Assembly: GCF_018327705.1 (NCBI RefSeq)
Contig: NZ_BNEM01000002.1
Location: 930,001-994,000, forward strand
Direction of reading: 5' to 3'
Length of the DNA stretch: 64,000 nt
DNA from: Catellatospora sp. TT07R-123
Lineage (GTDB): Bacteria; Actinomycetota; Actinomycetes; Mycobacteriales; Micromonosporaceae
The position numbers were made by a program, and so were the translations under genes. Shown here one piece after another: positions 8,768 to 17,600 of the stretch (the first letter of the stretch is position 1; each line of letters begins with the position of its first letter). Under the pieces are notes generated by a model. The model had not been told where the DNA came from, did no database searches, and saw nothing but the letters and a program-made list of their open reading frames with translations.

Positions 8768-9094
8768 ATGGACTCGGATCTGGCTCTTGTGGATGAATAC
8801 GGGGTACCTCTGTCGGTAGCGATTGCACAGTTGCGGGAAGAATTACAGGAAGCCGCAATTGGCGGGGCCAATGAGCGCATCCGGTTCTCAGTCGAGTCAA
8901 TCCACCTCAATCTTGAGGTTGTCGCCAGTGCGACCAAAGGAGCGGACGGGAAGGTCGGGTTGTGGAAGGTGCTCGCAGTCGGCAGCAAGCATCAAGTCGT
9001 TGATGCACCCGTCCACCGGGTGACGCTAGTACTGAAGCCGCACGACATTACACTGGGCGGCGACGGTGACACTCTGATCGGTGACGATTATTAG
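8768..9094 (+). CDS. Trypsin-co-occurring domain 2 (trypco2) small protein
   Basis: A 108-residue soluble protein. An amphipathic helix (PLSVAIAQLREELQEAA) is followed by beta strands RFSVESIHLNLEVVA, GKVGLWKVLAVGSK and HRVTLVLKP. This helix-plus-beta pattern is that of the trypco2 domain, named because it is encoded next to trypsin-like protease/STAND NTPase genes in bacterial conflict systems. The very next gene (9 nt away) is exactly such a protein, which strongly supports the call. The ATG is preceded by GAGGAAGCG. Its role is not established; a regulator or adaptor of the protease is inferred. Base composition is lower in G+C than in the flanking chromosome. Confidence 0.8.
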   Translation: MDSDLALVDEYGVPLSVAIAQLREELQEAAIGGANERIRFSVESIHLNLEVVASATKGADGKVGLWKVLAVGSKHQVVDAPVHRVTLVLKPHDITLGGDGDTLIGDDY

Positions 9095-9103
9095 AGAATC
9101 ACG

Positions 9104-12100
9104 ATGACCCTAGAGAACCACATTGCGCGTGCGGTGCTGGTGGATGGTGTGAAGTCAGGCTCAGGCTACGCAATCGGACCTGACCTGGTACTGACTGCGG
9201 GACATATCGTCGGCGCGCTCGGTAAATTATGTATAGTCCAGCCTTTTGGCAAACCCAAGTACAAGGCCGTGGTCGTCTGGCGAGGAGACGGTCTCGATGT
9301 CGATGCGGCCTTGGTCCAGTTGCGTGTAGCGGCTTGGACGCCTGCCGAAACGGTAACGCGCTATGGCCGCCTCGTGGGGAGCAGGCCGATCGGCTGTGTC
9401 ACGGTGGGCTACTCCTGGGCAAGGAAAAAAACAAACTCACCTCGCCCTGGCCGGATAGAAGAAGGCCACTGGCTGGTCATGCCGTCGACAGGGATCGAGG
9501 ATCAGCGCTACGCCCTCAGTTCTGACATCGCCGTGCCTAAAGAGCGGATCTTAGACCAGAACGCCAAGGACATGCTTTATAAGTCACCATGGGCCGGGCA
9601 TTCAGGATCGGCACTGATCACAGATAAGGATCGCGTACTAATTGGCATAGTCCGAAGCGCACCAGAACATTACACGACAGACCGCCTCGAGGCCGTCCGC
9701 ATCGATTACTTGATGACCGATGCCGTGTTCGCAACATTGGTTGGATCACATCTAAGCAAGATCGAGCCACTGTCGGAAGCGGATTCATTCAATGGGATCG
9801 TCGAGCACATGGACGAGGTTCGCGGCCTGACCGGCATGGCTGCCAATCTTCGAATCGAGTCGCTACCCTACCTTGCTCCGGATCCGATCAGCAATACTCA
9901 CCCGGATCGCATCCTCGATGAGCTCGACCGCTGTGCAAGCGAGTCAGGAACGTTGCTGGTCGGTGCTGCCGGGATCGGCAAGACTCGTACCTGTTTCGAG
10001 GTCGGTGAGCGTGCTGTCTCTGCTGGCTGGCAGGTTCTACATGTGAAGGCCGGCAAGACTCCGGTCACGACCGAACAGCTCCTCAGCACAATCCTTCGAG
10101 GTCCGAGCCGAGTCCTCGTGATTGTGGACTATCTGAACGAGTCCCGTCTGGACCTCGCGGCACTGCGGCATCAGGTATTTCCGGAGGCCCGACGTCGAGG
10201 AATCCGCCTGGCCCTGCTGGCCTCCGCACGGCCAGGCTGGTTCCACCGTCAGGACGATCCAGAACTTCGGCACTTGTTTCGTACGGTCGACTTGCAGCTC
10301 GAGGGCCAGTATAGCGATGCTATCCAGCGACACATCGTTCGGTCGTTGGCGCCGAGCGCCATTCGGGTCGTCGGCGAAGGTCGCCTACTCAACCTCTGCG
10401 GAAAACGACCCGTCCTAGCCGTCCTCATCGCTCTTGAGGCAGAGGCTAAAGCGAAGGCCGGGCTGCTTCATCCGACCGCTAAAGGCATCCGGCCCGGACA
10501 GCTCATCGACTGGCTGACCAGCCGGCTCGAGGAGGACAAGTTATTACCCGCAAAGGCAGCGAGCCTGCTTGAAGATAAGGATCCTCCACTTGCACTGCAG
10601 GTTTGTGCCGCCATGGTCGCCGCGATGCCACAGACCCGCGAGAGTATCGTCGAGTGCGGGTCAGCGGCATTTGGCGAAAGCGAAGGATCTGCAGATCATC
10701 TGCTCGCGGTCCTTTATGCCATGGGATGGGTAACCTCCTCCGACGAAGAATGGTCCGTCGTCCATGACATCGTCGCCGACCAGTTGCTCGAACGCACTCT
10801 GGTTCGCCGGATCAGCAACACGGTACGAGCCAATGTCGCGGAGCGGGTGCTGGCCAGTTGCCTCACACAGGCCCGAACGCTCGGGAGATTCGCTAGAAAT
10901 TTGGGCCGCTTACTCCGTGACCTGGAACTTGACGAGCGCGAAGCCGACCTGTCCAACTATTGTGCCACGTGGCTACCTAAGCATGTCCTGCACATTAGCA
11001 AACTGCTCTCATCACTTCGTGATGAGGGCGGCTATACAATCATTGCTCTAATCGAGAACACCGCATGGTCCTCAGTAGTCCATGCCAACTGGGCCACCAT
11101 CGTCCGACCGTGGCTCACCGAACACGCCGGTACCCGGCAAGCCCGGTACATCATTTATCGGGGTCTGAAATTCAGCTCCTCCGAGGAGTCAGGGCTTCTA
11201 CTCGTGGCCGCCCTCACCTGGCTTTCCGAACACGGCGCTCTTGTCGATGCCCAACTCGTCCTTGCCCCCCTTCTGAAAAGCAATGGCATCCCGGAATCCA
11301 CCACGGCCGACATACAGGCTCATGCGTCCGCCTGGCTCAGATTGTGCGGCTCTTCGCCGGAGGCGCAGTTCGTCCTCAGTTCGCTTCTTGACCGCACCGA
11401 CCTGGTCGATCCGAAGTCGGTCCATGCCGCCGCGTTCAAATGGCTCGAACTTCACGGCACCTCACCGGAAGCGCAATTCGTCCTCAGTCGGCTTCTCGAC
11501 CGCACCGACCTGGTCGATCCGAAGTCGGTCCACGCCGCCGCGTTCAAATGGCTCCAACTTCACGGCACCTCACCGGAAGCGCAATTCGTCCTCAGTCGGC
11601 TTCTCGACCGCACCGACCTGGTCGATCCGAAGTCGGTCCACGCCGCCGCGTTCAAATGGCTCCAACTTCACGGCACCTCGCCGGAAGCGCGGTTCGTCCT
11701 CAATTCGCTTCTCGGCCGACCGCGTCAAAGCCTCGGCCTCACCGACGCATATGCCTGTGCCCTCAGCTGGCTCGATACACACGGCGCCATGCCCGAGGCA
11801 CGCTTTCTCCTCGCGTCACTACTCAAGTGCGCCGACCTGATCGATCTGAAACCCGCCGTGACGCATGCATACACTTGGCTTGCACACAACGGTGGTGCAT
11901 CTGAAGCCGGATTTCTACTCGGGGTGTTGCTCAGGCGCAACGGAGCGGAACCTGAAATTGCCGCACACGCGTTTACCTGGCTTGCCGACCACGGCGCCAA
12001 GTCAGAGGCCAGGTTTGTAATAGCGCCGCTTCTGAAACCCGGAGATCTGCCCGCCCTTACCGACGCAGCGATATTTAGGTTCGCAGATAACTGGCTCACT

Positions 12101-13528
12101 CTTCACGGCCACTTATCAGAAGCTCGAATTATTCTCGTTTCACTCCTGAAGCGCGGCGACATCCCGAGCTCCGCCATCGCATATGGACATGTTTTCAATT
12201 GGCTTGCACAGTGCGGCACCACGATGGAAGCACAGCTTGTCCTATCTTCACTCTTGAAGCGGGAAGAACTTCCGGAACCCGATTTTGTGTGCGAGTGCGC
12301 CATCAGCTGGCTCGCCAGCCGCGGCGGCACGCCAGAAGCCCGGTTTGTCCTGACCGCGCTGCTGGGCCGCGAGGATCTACCTGACGCCAACGCGACGTAC
12401 AGCTACGTGCACAAATGGATCGCCGCACACAACTCGACGCCGGATGCGGCATACGTCCATAGTTCACTTTGGAGGCGCAACGGTCTTCCCGACCCCGATG
12501 CCGCATGGCCAGCCACACGCGACTGGCTCTCTCAGCATGGCGGCATACCGGAAGCACAGCTCGTCTTATCTTCACTCTTGAAGCGGGAAGAACTTCCGGA
12601 ACCCGATTTTGTGTGCGAGTGCGCCATCAGCTGGCTCGCCAGCCGCGGCGGCACGCCAGAAGCCCGGTTTGTCCTGACCGCGCTGCTGGGCCGCGAGGAT
12701 CTACCTGACGCCAACGCGACGTACAGCTACGTGCACAAATGGATCGCCGCACACAACTCGACGCCGGATGCGGCATACGTCCATAGTTCACTTTGGAGAG
12801 GCAACGGTCTTCCCGACCCCGATGCCGCATGGCCAGCCACACGCGACTGGCTTTCTCAGCATGGGGGAACCTTGAAGGCCGCGTATGTCCTTAACTCGAT
12901 ATTGCAACGCGGTAATCTGCCAGATGTTGATTTCTCACACAGGTACGCATTCGCCTGGCTTTCCGAACATGGCGGCACACCGGAAGCCCGGTTCGTTCTT
13001 GCCCCACTTCTTGATCAAGTCGACTCGACCGGAGTCACCAACAGCCATATACGAGCACATTCTTGGCCAACTGCTCACGAAGCATCCAACGTCGGGCATA
13101 GCACCACAGCTTCTCCGCAGCACGACCGGCTGCATGAGTCCATCGCCAGCGCAGTCCACGCCTACTGCCGCCTCTGGATCGCTACTCATGGCAGCTTAAA
13201 AGGAGCCTGGCTCGTCATTGCCGCACTTCTCAGACGCAGGGATTCGCGCGCGCCGGCCATTGCCGACGCGCTGGACTGGCTAACCGAACATGGGCATGTG
13301 CTCGAAGCCAGATTCGTCATCGCTGAACTCCTCAGCTCTGATGACCTGCCCGAATTGTTGACCGTTACCGTGCATGGCTTCGCTTTCGCCTGGCTCACCA
13401 ACCACGGAGACACACGGGACGCCGGCCTTCTTGTCGACTCGCTCCTAAACAACGGCGTTCCGCCTGAACACGTCGCAGACAAACGAACGGCGGGGAAAGC
13501 GGTTCCACTCCCTGGGGACGAGCCTTAG
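9104..13528 (+). CDS. Trypsin-like protease - STAND NTPase - 36-residue solenoid repeat protein
   Basis: A 1474-residue three-part protein. Residues 1-215 are a trypsin-fold serine protease: His34 in LVLTAGH, Asp67 in DVDAAL and Ser167 in AGHSGSAL form an intact triad. Residues about 265-640 are a STAND/NACHT-type NTPase: Walker A GAAGIGKT (287-294), Walker B VLVIVDYLNE (337-346), then a winged-helix-like part (VVHDIVADQLLERTL). From about residue 690 to 1450 there are about 20 units of roughly 36 residues with the pattern WL..HG..pEA.fVL..LL.R.dL, a helical TPR/PPR-like solenoid expected to sense a ligand. The architecture matches NTP-dependent conflict systems in which ligand binding to the solenoid oligomerises the NTPase and activates the protease. 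It is probably co-transcribed with the trypco2 gene 9 nt upstream. Lower G+C and in-gene duplications suggest transfer and recent diversification. Confidence 0.85.
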   Translation: MTLENHIARAVLVDGVKSGSGYAIGPDLVLTAGHIVGALGKLCIVQPFGKPKYKAVVVWRGDGLDVDAALVQLRVAAWTPAETVTRYGRLVGSRPIGCVTVGYSWARKKTNSPRPGRIEEGHWLVMPSTGIEDQRYALSSDIAVPKERILDQNAKDMLYKSPWAGHSGSALITDKDRVLIGIVRSAPEHYTTDRLEAVRIDYLMTDAVFATLVGSHLSKIEPLSEADSFNGIVEHMDEVRGLTGMAANLRIESLPYLAPDPISNTHPDRILDELDRCASESGTLLVGAAGIGKTRTCFEVGERAVSAGWQVLHVKAGKTPVTTEQLLSTILRGPSRVLVIVDYLNESRLDLAALRHQVFPEARRRGIRLALLASARPGWFHRQDDPELRHLFRTVDLQLEGQYSDAIQRHIVRSLAPSAIRVVGEGRLLNLCGKRPVLAVLIALEAEAKAKAGLLHPTAKGIRPGQLIDWLTSRLEEDKLLPAKAASLLEDKDPPLALQVCAAMVAAMPQTRESIVECGSAAFGESEGSADHLLAVLYAMGWVTSSDEEWSVVHDIVADQLLERTLVRRISNTVRANVAERVLASCLTQARTLGRFARNLGRLLRDLELDEREADLSNYCATWLPKHVLHISKLLSSLRDEGGYTIIALIENTAWSSVVHANWATIVRPWLTEHAGTRQARYIIYRGLKFSSSEESGLLLVAALTWLSEHGALVDAQLVLAPLLKSNGIPESTTADIQAHASAWLRLCGSSPEAQFVLSSLLDRTDLVDPKSVHAAAFKWLELHGTSPEAQFVLSRLLDRTDLVDPKSVHAAAFKWLQLHGTSPEAQFVLSRLLDRTDLVDPKSVHAAAFKWLQLHGTSPEARFVLNSLLGRPRQSLGLTDAYACALSWLDTHGAMPEARFLLASLLKCADLIDLKPAVTHAYTWLAHNGGASEAGFLLGVLLRRNGAEPEIAAHAFTWLADHGAKSEARFVIAPLLKPGDLPALTDAAIFRFADNWLTLHGHLSEARIILVSLLKRGDIPSSAIAYGHVFNWLAQCGTTMEAQLVLSSLLKREELPEPDFVCECAISWLASRGGTPEARFVLTALLGREDLPDANATYSYVHKWIAAHNSTPDAAYVHSSLWRRNGLPDPDAAWPATRDWLSQHGGIPEAQLVLSSLLKREELPEPDFVCECAISWLASRGGTPEARFVLTALLGREDLPDANATYSYVHKWIAAHNSTPDAAYVHSSLWRGNGLPDPDAAWPATRDWLSQHGGTLKAAYVLNSILQRGNLPDVDFSHRYAFAWLSEHGGTPEARFVLAPLLDQVDSTGVTNSHIRAHSWPTAHEASNVGHSTTASPQHDRLHESIASAVHAYCRLWIATHGSLKGAWLVIAALLRRRDSRAPAIADALDWLTEHGHVLEARFVIAELLSSDDLPELLTVTVHGFAFAWLTNHGDTRDAGLLVDSLLNNGVPPEHVADKRTAGKAVPLPGDEP
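11350..11705 (+). repeat. Three near-identical 108-bp tandem repeats inside the solenoid gene
   Basis: The block gaagtcggtcca recurs at 11413, 11521 and 11629, a spacing of exactly 108 bp, with almost no differences between copies. Each unit encodes one 36-residue solenoid repeat (RTDLVDPKSVHAAAFKWLQ and the HGTSPEAQFVLSRLLD that follows). The reading frame is preserved. Confidence 0.95.
12229..12868 (+). repeat. 324-bp tandem duplication (three solenoid units)
   Basis: The segment from about 12229 is repeated with an offset of exactly 324 bp (gaagcgggaag at 12256 and 12580) and very few mismatches along its whole length. It equals three 36-residue repeats, so the duplication adds a whole super-unit without breaking frame or helix register. 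Near-identity implies a recent event. Confidence 0.95.
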
Positions 13529-13775
13529 CCGATTACCGGGAGCACCGTTGATCAGCGTATACCGGCAGTGGCAGGACCAGCTTGTTCACGACGGTCCCGC
13601 CGACGCAGAGGAAGCCTTGGCTCGCCCTCAGACGTGTGCGTTCGGCGCGACACGCAGGCCGACAGTGAACACAGCACGGCGAAGTATCCCGTCAAGCTGC
13701 GCGGGTCGATCGTGGCACCAATGTTGGCCAAAGCCCCTTGTACCCGATGATGTGACCGGACTACCGTCACGATGC

Positions 13776-14600
13776 ATGACTGTCGAAATGGACGACGATC
13801 CGATACTGGCGCTGCCTGCCGCGGATGTTCTCATCCCCGGCATCCCCGCACACCTGGTCATGCCGCTTCGACATTGGACCGAGCGTGTTTTCGACCGGCG
13901 CCATCCGCTAGCTCAAATACGCACACAGGCTGTATGTCTCCGGCTCGGCATCACCCCTCATCAAGGCGACTACCTCAATGGCTTGAAGAGGCAGCCTGAC
14001 CGAGAGCTGTTGAAGATTGTTCAGGCGACGCTGGCGATCATCGAGCTTGATGAAGAGGACCTGGCCAACCTTGAGCAGATCTTCGTCCTCGGTCGCTCGA
14101 TCTATGAACTCCAGCGGTATGACATGAGACCTCGAATCGGACGACGCATGCCTGCGGGGGTAACCGCAGTGGTGGACCGAGCCCGGCATGATGCGCCCAC
14201 TCAGGCGGCCGCCCACCTTGGCAACGCGATCAGGGCGGCGTACGACCTTGAACCTGACCCGAACAAGGCCTACCTGGAATCGGTCATGGCAGTCGAGGCT
14301 GTCATCTGTCCCCTGGTGGAGCCGAACTCGACACGAGCCTCCCTCAGCACCACCGTACGCAACCTTGAGAACGACATGAACTCGTCGGCGCCGGCGTGGA
14401 TGCTGCAGTGGGGTGGGCCAAAAGGCCAGCCAGCCCAAATGGTTCGGCTCACGTCTATGCTTCAACTACTCTTCCAAGCCCACCACCGTCACGGCGGTGC
14501 GGTGACAATGAGCCAGAGCCAGGAAGAGGCGGAGTGGTCCGTGCATCTTGCGGCAGCCCTGGTTCAAATGATCAGCACTGGCCTTCTCCGCAAGATCTAG
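13776..14600 (+). CDS. Abortive-infection/HEPN-like protein
   Basis: A 274-residue mostly helical protein. The N-terminal half is unassigned. The C-terminal half (about 150-270) carries AYLESVMAVEAVICPLVEPN, then TLTSMLQLLFQ-like helices, HHRHGG, and EEAEWSVHLAAALVQMIS. This order resembles the Abi C-terminal/HEPN-type domain of actinobacterial abortive-infection proteins, in which an R/H-containing loop before HGG is conserved. A canonical RxxxxH RNase motif is not clearly present, so RNase activity is uncertain. A longer frame begins at TTG 13548, but its first 76 residues look non-coding, so ATG 13776 is used; its ribosome binding site is weak. The gene lies in the same lower-G+C block as the protease-NTPase gene and reads in the same direction. 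Confidence 0.6.
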   Translation: MTVEMDDDPILALPAADVLIPGIPAHLVMPLRHWTERVFDRRHPLAQIRTQAVCLRLGITPHQGDYLNGLKRQPDRELLKIVQATLAIIELDEEDLANLEQIFVLGRSIYELQRYDMRPRIGRRMPAGVTAVVDRARHDAPTQAAAHLGNAIRAAYDLEPDPNKAYLESVMAVEAVICPLVEPNSTRASLSTTVRNLENDMNSSAPAWMLQWGGPKGQPAQMVRLTSMLQLLFQAHHRHGGAVTMSQSQEEAEWSVHLAAALVQMISTGLLRKI

Positions 14601-14631
14601 GCCGGGGCGGGCCGCGGTGGCCCGCCCCGGC
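14601..14631. terminator. Bidirectional hairpin terminator
   Basis: Arms of 13 bp (14601-14613 and 14619-14631, GCCGGGGCGGGCC and its complement) with a 5-nt loop lie between the convergent HEPN-like and RTX genes. Confidence 0.8.
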
Positions 14632-14641
14632 GCACGACCGG

Positions 14642-17600
14642 TCAGTCGGTGCAGGACGGGGCGTCGAAGTGGCCGGGCGTGCCCGGGTACGCCGAGCCCG
14701 ACCCGTGGTCGTTGTCTGCCGGGTACACGATCGCGATCTCCCGGTACGCCGAGGTGCCCGACGTGGCCGCGTCGGCGGCGTTGCGGCCCGCTCCCCCGCC
14801 CCACGCAACGTTCATCAGGAACTCGCGGGTGTGCGGGCTGGGTGAGCGGATGGCGTTGTCGCCGCCGTAGCTCGCGTTGCAGACGGTGAACAGGTTGTAG
14901 TTGCCGTGCCAGTCGAACAGCCGGTCGCCGGTGTCGGGGCCGTTGACCGACACGTCGCCCTGGAGCACGTCGCGGTCCCACCCGCCGTAGATGAAGTCGA
15001 CACCGTGGTGGTGCTGGTTGTTCGCGGCGTCGGCGTCGGCCAGGTCGGTCCATACGAACCACTGACACGGGTCCACGGTGACGGTGCCGGTGGTGACCGG
15101 CCAGGCCCCGGCGGCGCAGTTGCCGGGGTACGACCCGCGCGGCCGCCAGTCGAGCAGGTCCGAGCCGAGCACCGCGTCCACGGCGGGGCCGCTGGTCGCC
15201 CCCGCGCCGCCGAAGACGTGGTCGACGAACTGGTCCCGGCTGCCGCGCGCGGCCTGCCAGAAGGCGCCGCCGTTGCGGCATTCCGGGTCGGCGGCGTCCA
15301 GGACCGGGTCGCAGCCCTTGCCGCCCCACAGCACGTCGGCTCCGTCGGCGCCGAAGACCTCGTCGCCGCCGCTGTCGCCGTTGGCCAGGTCGTCGCCGTA
15401 CCCGGTGTGGATGGTGTCGGCGCCGGCCCCGCCGCGGACCCGGTCGCCGCCGCCGGAGGTGTGCCCGTCGTGGACCATCGCCGGGCTGGTGGCCGAGCCC
15501 AGCCAGGTGTCGCCGTCGGTGTCGTGGAACAGGTCGACCCGCCGGTCGTAGTAGCCGGGACGGAACCCGGTGTAGGTCTCCTTCGGGTGGTTGGTGCTGT
15601 CGGTGAACCCGAGCGCGGCGACGTCGTCGGCGTTGAGGTACTGGCTCATCACGCCGCCCCGGTCGCCGAGGATGGCGTCGCGGCCGGCGTCGCCGTACAG
15701 GGTGTCGGCGCCGAGTTCGCCGAACAGGTCGTCGTCGCCGTCGCCGCCGGAGACGGTGTCGTCGCCGTCCTGCGCCCAGACGCCGTCGTTGCCGCCGTCG
15801 CCGAACAGCCGGTCGTCGCCGTACGCCCCGGCGGGCTCGCAGGTCGCCTGGGCGGTGGTGCAGAACCGGGTCGACGGGCCGGGCAGGTCCGGGTCGTGGG
15901 TGCGGATCGCGGTCGCGTTCGCGGGCACGGCCCCGGTCGGGTACCGCTCGGTGTAGACCCGCTCAGCGCCGCCGACGACGGTGCGCAGCAGCGACCCGTT
16001 GTCGCCGAGGATGGCGTCGTCGCCGCCGTTGCCCTCGACGACGTCGCCGGTGTCGCGGAAGCCGGGGCTGCTGCTGCCGCCGAGCAGGTCGTCCTGACCG
16101 GCCGGGGTGCCGGTGCCGATCAGGTCGGCCGCGGTGCCCGGCGCGCCGGGCCAGCCCGGGTCGGGCAGCGGGGTGACGGTGCTGCGCCCGGGGCCGGACA
16201 GCGGGGTGTCCCCGCGCAGCGTGTCGGCGCCGCCGTTGCCCTCGGCGTAGTCGCCGTCGCCGTCGCCGGAGATCGCGTCGTCGCCGTCCTGGCCCCAGGC
16301 CAGGTCGACGCCGTCGCCGCCGCTGATCAGGTCGGAGCCGTGGCGGGTGACGTCGGCGGCGCCCCGGTCATACAGGTCGACGACCCGGGTCGCGATGGGT
16401 GAGCCGGTGGCGCCGACGCGCACGGTGGCGCGGGTCGGGGCCTGGCCGGGCAGCGGCAACAGCACCTGGCCGTTGTCGCCGATCACGACGTCGGAGCCGG
16501 GGCCGCCGTGGATGGCGTCGGCGGTGTCGGGCTGGCCGGTGGTGGCCGACCCGGTGCCCGCGTACGGCGTGGACGAGCCGCCGACCAGGTCGTCGTCGCC
16601 CGCGTCGCCCTCGATCCAGTCGGTCAGCGGGCCGCCCTCGGCGTAGTCGGCGCCGTCGCCGCCGCGCAGGCGGTCGGTGCCGCCCTGGCCGAGCAGGACG
16701 TCCTCGTTGGCGCCGCCGAGGATGAGGTCGGCGCCGCTGGTGCCGGGTGCGGGGCTGAACCCGAGGTCGAGCAGCGTGATCCGGTGCGGGGCCACGGCGC
16801 GGGCCTGGGTGATCCGGGTCGGGGCGCCCCCGGCCGGGGCCAGGGTGCCGTTGTCGCCGATGACCAGGTCGGCGCCGCTGTCGCCATACAGCGTGTCGCC
16901 GGTGTCGGGGCGGCCGGTGCCGGGCGCCGCCTCCTGCGACGACCCGCCGATGATCTCGTCGTCGCCGCCGTCGCCGTGCACGGTGTCGGCGCCGTTGTTG
17001 CCCTCGATCAGGTCGTCGCCGAGGTCGCCGTGCACGTCGTCGTCGCCGAGCCCGCCGTAGACCAGGTCGCGGTGGTCGCCGCCGGAGATGGTGTCGCCTG
17101 CGCCCGCGGTCGGCACATCCCCGGCCAGGTCCAGCGGGTACGGCCCGCCGGCGTCGGCGGCGCTGCCGTTGTCGCCGACGATGCGGTCCTCGCCCGCCTC
17201 GCCGTAGAGGCGGTCGGCGCCGTCGGCCGCACCGGCTTCGCGGGTGCCGCCGTAGATGACGTCGGCCTCGGTGCCGCCGAAGACCTGGTCGGCGCCGCCG
17301 TCGCCTTCGAGGGTGTCGGGGCCGGGGCCGCCGTACACGCCGTCGTCGCCCTCGTTGCCGAAGCCGAGGTCGGCGCCGTCGCCGCCGAGCACCTGGTCGG
17401 TGCCCGCCTGGCCCCAGCCCTTGTCGTCGCCGCCGCCGAGGTCGAGCACGTCGTCGCCGAGCTGCCCACAGGCCAGGTCGGCGCCGTCACCGAGGTCGGC
17501 GCGGTCGTCGCCGCCGCCCGCGCTGACCACGTCGGCTCCCGCGCCGCCGAGGATCAGGTCGCGGTCGCCCTGGTCGCTGGGCGCCACCTGGGCGTACGTC

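Noticed and set aside
11350-12868. CRISPR-like direct repeats
   Set aside because: The repeats are contiguous, in frame, multiples of 108 bp, and encode protein repeats; there are no spacers.
13548-13775. N-terminal extension of the HEPN-like gene from TTG 13548
   Set aside because: A GGGAG lies 5 nt upstream, but the 76 residues have a non-protein-like composition (scattered Cys/Trp/Arg) and the homologous-looking part begins later.
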